From positions 1-34,548 of the forward strand of contig CAIMUX010000006.1 of the NCBI GenBank assembly GCA_903844735.1: DNA of 34,548 nucleotides, read 5' to 3'. Both the position numbers and the translations under genes were made by a program. Position 1 is the stretch's first letter; each line of letters opens with the position of its first letter. Origin of the DNA: Candidatus Eiseniibacteriota bacterium. Its GTDB lineage: Bacteria; Eisenbacteria; RBG-16-71-46; CAIMUX01. This document shows positions 21,304 to 29,489 of the stretch, piece by piece. The notes below the pieces were generated by a model. It searched no databases, had not been told where the DNA came from, and worked only from the letters and a program-made list of their open reading frames with translations.

Positions 21304-22827
21304 ATGGCCTACGAGCCGAGTGGGTTCTATCTACTCATGAGAGGAAACAAGCCGGCCCGTTTCTGTTTCCCTGCCCGGGCTCTCCTGCAACGCCTTGTTG
21401 CCGTTTGCCGCCTGCTGCCTGTTCTTCTCCTCGTACTGGCTCCGGCGGGATGCTCAGAAGAGCCCGCACAACCCAACATCATTCTCGTGATTCTCGATAC
21501 GGTGCGCAACGACTTCACGGGCCCCGGGGGAAACCAAAGCGGTCTCACCCCGCAACTGGACGAGCTGGCAGCGGGAGGAACGGTCTTTCGAAACGCCTGG
21601 GCGACGGCTCCGTGGACGCTGCCGGTTCACGCCTCCATCTTCACCGGCATGCTCCCATCCGGCCACGGTTGCAACATCAACCACTGGCGGTTCGATGAGA
21701 AGCACGGGACCGCGGCAGCCATACTCGGCCGGGCGGGCTATGAAACGGCGGCCTTCTACAGCAATCCATGGCTGAGCGATCGCCTCACCGGCGTGCTTCA
21801 TGGATTCGAGTTGCGCCGGGAATCCCCACTCGGGGGGGCGATTCCCATGAGCACGGGAAGAAGCGACCAGGGCGGCGCTTCCAGCAACCGGGACATTTCG
21901 CAATGGCTCGATCAGCGGCCGCGCCCTAAGCCGTTTTTCCTCTTCGTGAACTACCTGGAAGCGCACTTGCCTTATGACCCTCCCGCCGACTACCGGGAAG
22001 AGCACTTGGCCGATCTCCCGCTTGACGACGTTGTGAGTATCGCCTGGAGCGAGGAATTCAACGCCGGGCTTCATCCGTCGGCAGCGGTGGACTGGGAACG
22101 GGTTCGGCGTTTGTATGGAGGGGACGTCAATCATGTGGACCGCCTGTTGGCGGGCCTGATCAAGATGTTGAAGGATCACGGTGTATATGAACACTCGATC
22201 ATCATCGTGACTTCCGACCATGGAGAGAACCTTGGAGAACACGGGCTCATGGAGCATCAATACTCCGTGCACGAGACCCTGCTCTCCGTTCCCCTCGTCA
22301 TCCGGGCGCCGAAAAGGCTTATGACAGGCGTGCGCAACGAACCGGTCATGCTGATCGATCTTTTCGCAACGATACTCGAATCGGCCGGGGTGAGGGGTGA
22401 AGACATCCCGGCGAACGGTCGGTCGCTTTTCTCCATACCCGGTGCGCGCACGAACGCCGCCGGCGGGACCGACCGGGGCGATCGCCTGCTGGTTGCCGAG
22501 TACGGCGGCGGTCACCCGTCGCTGGTGAATAGCCTGCGTGCGCTGAATCCGAACCTGGATCCAAAGCCGTTCCAACGTGGATACGGAACCGTACGCCGCG
22601 GTGATTTTCGTCTGACCGTTGGAACGGATTCCACGGTGTGGCTTCACAACACGGCTGCCGATCCCGCGCAGAAGGTCAACATCGCCCGGGAGCACCCCCA
22701 GATGGTCGAGGAGTTATACACGGCAATGAGCGAAGCAATCCGGACGGAAGTCGGGAAAGACAGCGGGGGAGTCGGAATCGACGCGGAATCTCTGAGGAAG
22801 CTGCGTTCTCTCGGCTACATTCGGTGA
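21304..22827 (+). CDS. sulfatase-fold hydrolase, probable lipoprotein or secreted
   Basis: A 507-residue member of the alkaline-phosphatase/sulfatase superfamily. Metal-site residues are visible: D65 and D70 (ILDTVRND) and D305-H306 in TSDHGENLGEHG. The nucleophile region reads PWTLPVHASIFTG, so the position that is Cys or Ser in true sulfatases is Thr (T105), and the usual following Ser is Val. A formylglycine-type sulfatase mechanism is therefore unlikely; phosphodiesterase or phosphotransferase chemistry is possible. The N-terminus has a basic region and hydrophobic core ending LAPAGC, a near-lipobox. The end KLRSLGYI is typical. The ATG at 21304 has a G-run upstream; ATG 21337 is the alternative. 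Confidence 0.85.
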   Translation: MAYEPSGFYLLMRGNKPARFCFPARALLQRLVAVCRLLPVLLLVLAPAGCSEEPAQPNIILVILDTVRNDFTGPGGNQSGLTPQLDELAAGGTVFRNAWATAPWTLPVHASIFTGMLPSGHGCNINHWRFDEKHGTAAAILGRAGYETAAFYSNPWLSDRLTGVLHGFELRRESPLGGAIPMSTGRSDQGGASSNRDISQWLDQRPRPKPFFLFVNYLEAHLPYDPPADYREEHLADLPLDDVVSIAWSEEFNAGLHPSAAVDWERVRRLYGGDVNHVDRLLAGLIKMLKDHGVYEHSIIIVTSDHGENLGEHGLMEHQYSVHETLLSVPLVIRAPKRLMTGVRNEPVMLIDLFATILESAGVRGEDIPANGRSLFSIPGARTNAAGGTDRGDRLLVAEYGGGHPSLVNSLRALNPNLDPKPFQRGYGTVRRGDFRLTVGTDSTVWLHNTAADPAQKVNIAREHPQMVEELYTAMSEAIRTEVGKDSGGVGIDAESLRKLRSLGYIR

Positions 22828-22884
22828 CGAGCGATGTCCGAGGACGGACGTGCTTCTCGGGGGTGCCTGGGCGGGAAGACAGAA

Positions 22885-22966
22885 GACGGGTCAGGCCGCT
22901 CCGCGTTTGCGCGATGTCGGCTTGCGCACCGACCCGAGCGAGCTCGGCAGAACCGGCCGACCCGTC
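22885..22966. repeat. long inverted repeat between convergent genes
   Basis: GACGGGTC (22885-22892) followed by AGGCCG pairs with CGGCC-GACCCGTC (22954-22966), giving a 13-bp stem with one bulged base and a loop of ~55 bases that has its own short self-complementary parts. It sits between the sulfatase-fold gene and citrate synthase, which converge here. There is no T run, so a terminator role is tentative. Confidence 0.4.
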
Positions 22967-24248
22967 ATGATTTCCATTCTTGAAACGGGCCGCCGTCAGA
23001 CGGACCTCTGATCGAGCGGTGGTACTCCATGCGGGGCGGGCCGGTGTAGATCGCCCGTGGGCGGAAGATCCGGTTGTCGCCCAAGTACTCGAGGGCCCGG
23101 GCGCACCAGCCGGCGACCCGGCTGACCGCGAAGATGGGAGTGAACATGCCGGGTTCGATCGCCATCGCCTTGTACACGATTCCGGAGTAGAAGTCGACGT
23201 TCGGGAAGATCTTCTTCTCCTTGCCGAGGCGACTCGTCATCAGCTCGTCGAGCGCGACTGCGATCTGGTAGAGGTTCCGCGTGGCGAGATCTCGCCGGGA
23301 GAGGAGTTCCGCGAGGGGCCCAAGAATGCGGGCGCGCGGGTCATAGGCTTTGTAGACGCGGTGTCCGAACCCATTGACCTTGCGCTTGGAGGCCTGGGCA
23401 CGATCAAGCCACGGCTCGACATTCTCCGGGCGCTGGATGTCCTCGAGGTCGTAGAGGACCTGCTCGTTCGCGCCACCATGGAGCGGCCCCTTCAGGCTGC
23501 CGATCCCCGCCACCACCGACGAGTACATGTCAGCCAGAGAGGAGTTGACCACCATCGTCGTGAAGGTGGAGGCGTTCATCCCATGGTCGGCGTGAAGGAT
23601 GAGCCCGATGTCCATGATCCTCGCCATCAGCGGATCGGGTTCCTCGCCGGTCATCAGGTAGAGAAGGTTGGCGGCGTGACCGAGGTCGTCGCGCGGCGCC
23701 AAAGGTTCCCGACCGTGACGGATCCGGGCGATGGCGCCGGTCAAGGTGGCGAACTGGGCGATGAGCTTCACGGCGACATCGGTCTCGTCGGCCACCGTGA
23801 GCTTTTCCGCGGACTCGTCGAGGGTGCCCAGGACCGACACGGCGGTGCGAAGTGCCGCCATCGGGTGAGTGCGGGCTGTGGGAATCATCCCCAAGACATC
23901 GAAGACGGTCGGCGGGACCGGCCGCTGGTGTACGAGAAGTCGGCTGAAGTCGGCGAGTTGCCGTCGGGATGGAAGGCTGCCGTAGAGGAGGAGATAGGCC
24001 GTCTCTTCATAGGTCGAATGGATGGCGAGATCGAAGACGTTGTAGCCGCGGTAGATCAGCCAGCCCTTGGCTCCGTTGACGTAGCCGATCTGCGTGGAGG
24101 TGGCGATCGCCCCCTCCAGGCCCTTGCCAAGGCTGACCTGCATCGGCCATGCGACGTCGCCGGCCATGCCCGGCTCAGGTTCGTCATCGGTTTCCTGGCG
24201 GGCCCGGCGGGCAGCCTCCTCAAGCAGATCGCGGATTTCGTCGGACAT
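22965..24248 (-). CDS. gltA: citrate synthase (or 2-methylcitrate synthase)
   Basis: This enzyme condenses acetyl-CoA with oxaloacetate at the entry of the TCA cycle. The ATG at 24248 has GGGAGGAGCG upstream, giving 427 residues; earlier in-frame codons lack conservation. The catalytic residues are in place: H257 in SLKGPLHGGAN, H296 in GFGHRVYKAYDPRA and D352 in NVDFYSG. The substrate-binding HADHGMNAST motif is at 219-228. The N-terminus has a charged ~35-residue helix before the fold starts (GLEGAIATSTQIGYVNG). The short N-terminus without the long NADH-regulated extension resembles the Gram-positive/archaeal-type enzyme. Methylcitrate activity cannot be excluded. It is divergent from the acyl-CoA-synthetase/GNAT gene. 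Confidence 0.93.
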   Translation of the reverse strand: MSDEIRDLLEEAARRARQETDDEPEPGMAGDVAWPMQVSLGKGLEGAIATSTQIGYVNGAKGWLIYRGYNVFDLAIHSTYEETAYLLLYGSLPSRRQLADFSRLLVHQRPVPPTVFDVLGMIPTARTHPMAALRTAVSVLGTLDESAEKLTVADETDVAVKLIAQFATLTGAIARIRHGREPLAPRDDLGHAANLLYLMTGEEPDPLMARIMDIGLILHADHGMNASTFTTMVVNSSLADMYSSVVAGIGSLKGPLHGGANEQVLYDLEDIQRPENVEPWLDRAQASKRKVNGFGHRVYKAYDPRARILGPLAELLSRRDLATRNLYQIAVALDELMTSRLGKEKKIFPNVDFYSGIVYKAMAIEPGMFTPIFAVSRVAGWCARALEYLGDNRIFRPRAIYTGPPRMEYHRSIRGPSDGGPFQEWKS

Positions 24249-24318
24249 GGATCGCTCCTCCCGCGGAGATAAGGTCGGCCTCGGCCTGTCAGTTCGGGGG
24301 TACGGACCCCAACCGTGT

Positions 24319-24348
24319 AGTATGCTCAAATCGCGCATGGGCCGACAA
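24319..24348 (-). promoter_or_regulatory. possible sigma70-type promoter for citrate synthase
   Basis: On the minus strand TTGTCG (24348-24343) is followed after 18 bases by CATACT (24324-24319). The expected start point gives a leader of ~65 bases to the citrate synthase ATG. Each hexamer matches consensus at four of six positions. Confidence 0.4.
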
Positions 24349-24378
24349 GTCCTGAGTTGACGGTCTGAGCTCCGGACA

Positions 24379-24472
24379 GGCTTCGGGCTTCGGGCGTCAG
24401 ACTTGGGCTTCTGAATCCTGACTACTGTCTACTGTCTACTGTCTTCAGATTCGGGCCTCAGACTTCAGGATT
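24379..24472. repeat. intergenic short-repeat cluster
   Basis: The cluster contains GGCTTCG twice in tandem (24379-24392, the reverse complement of the heptamer seen at 16801) and CTACTGT three times in tandem (24422-24442). The pair AATCCTGA (24414-24421) and TCAGGATT (24465-24472) is inverted. The 300-base gap between citrate synthase and the fusion gene holds no other gene-like signal except the promoter candidate. Confidence 0.7.
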
Positions 24473-24548
24473 GACGGCTCCGGAGTCGGCGGAGAGGGAA
24501 TAGCGAGATCAGCTTCGTGCGGGCCGCAGCGGTCGGCGGAGGAGGCGG

Positions 24549-27500
24549 ATGAAGATTGACCTCGACCACCTGGCCGACCCGCAGGCCGGCTGGCGCGCCC
24601 TTGAGGACGTGGATCTCGAAGGCCTGTTCGCCGCCGCGGAGCAGCTTCTTGCCGACCTCCCGGCGGATGGCTTGGACCCGATGCCGGTGTTTCCGTTGGT
24701 ATCCTCGGCGGAGGAAGCCGACCCGGGCGATCTGCGCTCGACCCCGACGAGTCCGCAGGGGCGGGCCCGCGTCCTTCTTTGGACCTGGCTTGACGCCACG
24801 CGCCGAGTTCCATTTCTGCGCCGGGTCGCCGGCACGCCTGACGGGAATCGATGGTTGTCCCTCGTGCTCGCGATTCTGGAGCGAACGCACTACACCACCG
24901 GCATTCTCCTCCGGCAGCGGGTGGCTCGCGAACCTCATCGGCCCTGGCTGCGCATCGTCCACCGTGACCACATCGAGGAGATCACCCTCGTCGCGGCCGC
25001 GGCGCGGGTGGAAGGGATCGCCCGCGGGCTGCACGCCCTCTTCGCCGCACCACCCACGGGCCGTCCGGTGGCGATTCTCGCGGAGAACGCCCCGGAGACG
25101 ATCCTCTGCGATTTGGCCTGCCTCACCACCGGCCTTGTCAACACGACCATCCCGGCCGACGCCACCGGGGAGCAGGCGGCGTGGATCCTTGAACAGGTGG
25201 AAGCCGAGGTTCTGTTGGTGGGCAGCGACCCGCAATGGGAGAAGATGCGCCCGCTGGTCGCCGATCTCCCGGCGCTGCGCCGCGTGGTGCGGATCTTCCA
25301 CGGTTCGGCGGGGCCGGGGGCCGGCGGGCGCGTGGGGATGCCGCTCACCCTCGACGAGCTAGTGCGCCGCGGTGGGGAGTCTCCCGGGCCTGTCTGGCTG
25401 CGCGGACGGCCGGGGCCGCGGCTCGCCGACCCGGCGACCTTGATGTACACCTCGGGGACCACCGGTCAGCCCAAGGGGATCGTCTTCTCTCACCGGAACA
25501 TCGTGTATAAGCGCTTCTGCCGCGCCCTCGCTCTGCCCGAGATCGGCGAATCGGATCGTTTTCTCTGCTATCTGCCTCTCTTTCACACTTTCGGCCGCTG
25601 GCTGGAGATGACCGGCACTCTGTTTTGGGGGGCCACGTACGCTTTCGCGGAGAGTCCGTCGCTGGAGGCGCTCCTCGACAACTTCCCGCGAGTGGCTCCC
25701 TCGGTCTTCATCAGCATCCCCAAGAAGTGGATCCAGCTCCGCGACCGGATTCGCTCCGACATGCCCGAGGATGCCGACCCTCGTTTTGCCCGCGCTCTCG
25801 TGGAGCGGGTCACCGGCGGACACCTGCGCTGGGGAGTCTCCGCGGCGGGGTTCTTGGAGCCCGCGGTCTTTCGCTTCTTCCAGCGTCATGGGGTGGAGCT
25901 GATGAGCGGCTTCGGTATGACCGAGGCGACCGGCGGCATCACCATGACGCCGCCCGGCGAGTATCGCGAAGGGACCGTGGGACGTGCGCTCCCGGGCATC
26001 GAGGTGCTCCGCGCCGAGGACGGCGAGTTGCTCGTCCGCGGGCCGTATGTCATGCACGGCTACTTCGGTCCCGATGAAGGGGGGCACGACTACCGTGAGG
26101 ACTGGTTCGCAACCGGCGACATCGTGGCGGTGGAGGAGACCGGTCACCTCACCATCGTCGACAGAAAGAAAGACATCTACAAGAATGTCCGTGGGCAGAC
26201 GATCGCCCCGCAGCGAGTGGAAGGCCTCTTCGCGTCGTTTCCTGAGATCCGCGTGGCGTTTCTGGTCGGCGATGGTCGCGAGTACAACACTCTCCTGCTC
26301 TGTCCCGACCCGGAGTTCGGAAGCCCGCCGTTGGGCACACTCTCGCCGGAACGGCTGCGCGAGTACCTCACGGATGTCACCGTTTCGGTGAACGGCTTCT
26401 TGGCTCCCTTCGAGCGGGTTCTCGATTTCGCCGTGCTGCCGCGGCTCTTGACTTTGGAAGACGGAGAGCTGACACCGAAGGGAACGTTCCGCCGCAAGGT
26501 CGTAGAGGAGCACTTCACCGGGTTGATCGAAGAGATGTATCGGGCGCAGGTGACGAGGCTCACGGCGGGAGAACTCGAGGTGAGGATTCCACATTGGTGG
26601 CTGCGCGAGGTCGGGCTGACTCTCGGCGAAGTCGCGGCCGGTGCCGACGAGCTGCGCTTGCCGAGACTCGGACGCGCCCTGTCCCTGTCGTGGGACGCGA
26701 ACCGCGGCGCGTTTCGCTGCGGTGATCTTTTCTACGAGGGAAGCGGGCCGCGTGTCGATCTGGAGACGATCCTGCGCGCTCCGTCGCTTTGGTTGGGCAA
26801 CCATGCCCTTGTGGAGTTTGCCGGGCACGGGGGGGTTAGTCGGCCGTGGCGCCGGCCCCATGTGGGGCAGGCATCCCCCAGGGGAGACGCCCCCCCATGG
26901 AGCCACGGCTCCCAAAGGGGAGACGCCACCCGATGGGGGCACGGCGGTCGGGGGGATGGCGAGGGGCCGGTGCGTGTGGCCGGGATGGCGGCTGTGCCAC
27001 AGCTCACTGCTGAGGACCATGCACGCCTGGAGGAAGCTATATGGCGCGACGAGCGCACGCCGGGCGCGCTGCATCTCGCCGCCGCCGCGCTTCTCTCGGC
27101 GGACGAGAAGGAGGGACTGCGCGTCGTCTCTTATCTCGAGTCGATTGCGGCTGAGGACGATGCGCAGCGCAGCGAATTGGCGCGGATTCCGCTGCGGCGG
27201 GCCGTACATCACGAGTTGGCGCCGATCCGTTCCGCAGCGTTTCGGGCCCTGATGCCTCATGGGGCGCCGGAGATGGTGGCGCCGACGATGATCTCGTTTC
27301 TGCAGGCGGATGCCACGGTGCTGAGCCCGGCGGGCGCGGAGGCACTCTCGCGCCGTGGGCTGCCCGACGAGGTGATGGCTGCGGTTCTGGCCTTTGTCGC
27401 CCAGGTTCACGCGGCGCGGGGCGCGCGCCGCAGCGAGCCGGTCCGCGGGTTCCGCCGGCGCCGGCGTCCTGCCAGGCACGACTGTCTTTCGCAGCGGTCC

Positions 27501-29489
27501 GACAGTCCGGAAGCCTGCCGCGCTCTCGATGAACGACGCACCCTGGCGCTCCTCGGTTTCCTCGTACGCTATGCCGGGGACCATCCCGGCTGGTACAAGG
27601 CGGCGCGACAGGAACTGGCCCGCTGGTTCCTTTCCGACGAGACGCCGCGGGCACGCGAGGCGGCTCGGCGGGGGCTCTTGAAGCTGACGGAGGAGTTCCG
27701 TGTCTGGCTCGGTCCTGAGCCTCGGGTGGCCGTGGATCCGCTCAGTGGTCGTGAGTACGGCTGGAAGCAGGTGCTTCGCTTTGATCCGGGCACGGACGCA
27801 GCGACGGCCGAGCAACTCACCCGCGCCGTGGGCGAGATCCCCCTGGTCAAGGAAGGGATCTTCGTTCTCTCCGGCGGGCTTCGTATCTCGCTTGCCGAAA
27901 TACCCGAGGGGGGAATCCGCGTGCGTCACCTCGGCACGCGCCACGAGAAGTCGGTTCTGCGGCTCAGCGTGCAGACGCGGCAATCCGGCGCCTTCGAGCT
28001 GGCGGTGAATCTTTCGCGCGGCATGGGGCCGGAGGCGATGGAAGAGGAGGCGCTTCGGCTGGTGGCTCTCGGCGTTCAGGGCGGGTCGCGCCGGGTGGTT
28101 GAGGAACTCGGTGGCTACTGGCCGGCCCAGCAGCTCTGGACCGAAGAGTTCGTGCCCGGCGACACCGTGACGGCGTTGCTCGCGCGCGAGTGCGCCGGGC
28201 CGGCGGCGGTCCCGCCCGAGCGGCTGGTCCCGCGCTGGATCCATCTAGCGGCCGGCGCCGTCATGCTCTACCTCGATTTCTGGGATCGGACGGGGCGTAA
28301 GCTGGTGCCGAGCTGTCCGGCTTTGGAGGACGTGATCGTCCCTGCGCACGACGACCAGGAGGGTGCGTGCCTTGTTTCCATCAGCGAGTGCAGGCCGTTC
28401 GAGGGGCTGCCGGCGTTCCTCCACGCGCTCCGGGTTGGGTTGGTGGAACTCGTGGAAGCCCGTTACCCGGCCCTGTCCGGGGCGGTGGGGAGCGAGATTC
28501 TCTTCGCGGCCATCGTTGACGTCTTCGGAGAGGCAGAGGGAGATGTGCTGCTGGCCGAGCTCGCTGCGGATGCCGAATTCGCGCGGCTCTTCCCCGCGGA
28601 TGGGGATCGGCTGGAGGCGTTTCGCGCGCGCTTGCGCGAAGGGCGCTATCTACCCCGTCGCCTCGCCGCGGCCATTCGCCGCTATCGTCGGTGGGATGCC
28701 GCCAACCCCGGCGCCACGCCCCCGGCCGCCGCCCGCATGCTCCGCGACCTCTGGGACTCCTACGGGCTCCGCGAGCTGGAGACGTCGCGCCCGGAGACGA
28801 GGCTGCGGCTTTTCCGCGAGACGGTTTTCGCGGCGGCGACAGGAACCTTGGGAGAAACGCTCGATCACCTGGCCGTTTCGGCCCGCGCCGGCCACCCGAT
28901 GGCAGAGACGCTGCTGCGCGAGATGAGCGAACTGGTTCGCCGCGCACCGCTCTCCGAGGAAGACGTGTATTTCCTGGCGAGGCTGACCTATGCCCACCTG
29001 CGCCCGGAGGAAACCGCCGATTTCACGCTGGTGGAGCGCGACGGCACGAAGATGTCGGATCTCGTGGTCACGCATCGCGACAGCGGCGGGCGCTACTTCC
29101 GTGTGCGACACGCCGGCCACCCGCGCGAGGTGTGGGCGTTGAACCGGCTCTTTGACAGTTCCGGCGTACGGGTCAGGTACCGCCCGGGGCACCAGTTCCT
29201 GGTGGCGGTGGACGAGAACGCCCGCGTTCTCGGCGGCTTGGTGTATCAGGCGCCGGAAGGTGATGCGGTCCACATGGAGAAGATCGTCGTGGCTCCGACG
29301 CACCGGCGGCAGGGGATCTCCGAGCAGTTGATGGAGGACTTCTTCCGGCGGATGCAAAGCCGCGGGGTTCACGCCGTCACCACCGGGTTCTTCCGGCCGC
29401 AGTACTTCCGGCGGTTCCGCTTCCGTGTGGATCGGGAGCATGCCGGGCTGGTGCGGATCTTGGATGATGAGCCGGTGCCCGAGAACTAA
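24549..29489 (+). CDS. giant fusion: AMP-forming acyl-CoA-synthetase-like + helical/unknown middle + GNAT acetyltransferase
   Basis: A 1646-residue protein starting after GGAGGAGG. Residues ~95-670 form an adenylate-forming (ANL) domain of the long-chain acyl-CoA synthetase type. The phosphate loop is YTSGTTGQPKG (from Y300), followed by GFGMTEATGG (~454), DWFATGDI (~518) and DRKKDIYKNVRGQ (~538). The C-terminal lid contains GELTPKGTFRRK. Residues ~755-810 are a Gly/Arg/His low-complexity insert with a 12-residue repeat. Residues ~815-1040 are Ala/Leu/Glu-rich helices, possibly HEAT-like. Residues ~1050-1330 contain beta-rich and helical blocks (LWTEEFVPGDTVT) that faintly recall a kinase-like fold (inference). 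Residues ~1500-1640 are GNAT (KIVVAPTHRRQGISEQLMEDFF). No membrane segment or signal peptide is seen. Substrates are unknown. Confidence 0.85.
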   Translation: MKIDLDHLADPQAGWRALEDVDLEGLFAAAEQLLADLPADGLDPMPVFPLVSSAEEADPGDLRSTPTSPQGRARVLLWTWLDATRRVPFLRRVAGTPDGNRWLSLVLAILERTHYTTGILLRQRVAREPHRPWLRIVHRDHIEEITLVAAAARVEGIARGLHALFAAPPTGRPVAILAENAPETILCDLACLTTGLVNTTIPADATGEQAAWILEQVEAEVLLVGSDPQWEKMRPLVADLPALRRVVRIFHGSAGPGAGGRVGMPLTLDELVRRGGESPGPVWLRGRPGPRLADPATLMYTSGTTGQPKGIVFSHRNIVYKRFCRALALPEIGESDRFLCYLPLFHTFGRWLEMTGTLFWGATYAFAESPSLEALLDNFPRVAPSVFISIPKKWIQLRDRIRSDMPEDADPRFARALVERVTGGHLRWGVSAAGFLEPAVFRFFQRHGVELMSGFGMTEATGGITMTPPGEYREGTVGRALPGIEVLRAEDGELLVRGPYVMHGYFGPDEGGHDYREDWFATGDIVAVEETGHLTIVDRKKDIYKNVRGQTIAPQRVEGLFASFPEIRVAFLVGDGREYNTLLLCPDPEFGSPPLGTLSPERLREYLTDVTVSVNGFLAPFERVLDFAVLPRLLTLEDGELTPKGTFRRKVVEEHFTGLIEEMYRAQVTRLTAGELEVRIPHWWLREVGLTLGEVAAGADELRLPRLGRALSLSWDANRGAFRCGDLFYEGSGPRVDLETILRAPSLWLGNHALVEFAGHGGVSRPWRRPHVGQASPRGDAPPWSHGSQRGDATRWGHGGRGDGEGPVRVAGMAAVPQLTAEDHARLEEAIWRDERTPGALHLAAAALLSADEKEGLRVVSYLESIAAEDDAQRSELARIPLRRAVHHELAPIRSAAFRALMPHGAPEMVAPTMISFLQADATVLSPAGAEALSRRGLPDEVMAAVLAFVAQVHAARGARRSEPVRGFRRRRRPARHDCLSQRSDSPEACRALDERRTLALLGFLVRYAGDHPGWYKAARQELARWFLSDETPRAREAARRGLLKLTEEFRVWLGPEPRVAVDPLSGREYGWKQVLRFDPGTDAATAEQLTRAVGEIPLVKEGIFVLSGGLRISLAEIPEGGIRVRHLGTRHEKSVLRLSVQTRQSGAFELAVNLSRGMGPEAMEEEALRLVALGVQGGSRRVVEELGGYWPAQQLWTEEFVPGDTVTALLARECAGPAAVPPERLVPRWIHLAAGAVMLYLDFWDRTGRKLVPSCPALEDVIVPAHDDQEGACLVSISECRPFEGLPAFLHALRVGLVELVEARYPALSGAVGSEILFAAIVDVFGEAEGDVLLAELAADAEFARLFPADGDRLEAFRARLREGRYLPRRLAAAIRRYRRWDAANPGATPPAAARMLRDLWDSYGLRELETSRPETRLRLFRETVFAAATGTLGETLDHLAVSARAGHPMAETLLREMSELVRRAPLSEEDVYFLARLTYAHLRPEETADFTLVERDGTKMSDLVVTHRDSGGRYFRVRHAGHPREVWALNRLFDSSGVRVRYRPGHQFLVAVDENARVLGGLVYQAPEGDAVHMEKIVVAPTHRRQGISEQLMEDFFRRMQSRGVHAVTTGFFRPQYFRRFRFRVDREHAGLVRILDDEPVPEN
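26876..26947 (+). repeat. 36-bp in-frame tandem repeat inside the fusion gene
   Basis: Two ~36-base units share GGGGAGACGCC at 26881 and 26917. They encode SPRGDAPPWSHG and SQRGDATRWGHG. A near-palindrome, CCCCATGTGGGG (26857-26868), precedes them. The unit length is a multiple of three, so the reading frame is preserved. Confidence 0.8.

Noticed and set aside
25359-28244. Minus-strand open frame (961 codons) opposite the fusion gene
   Set aside because: Same composition effect. It has no recognisable motifs and no good start, while the plus strand has clear adenylating-enzyme motifs.
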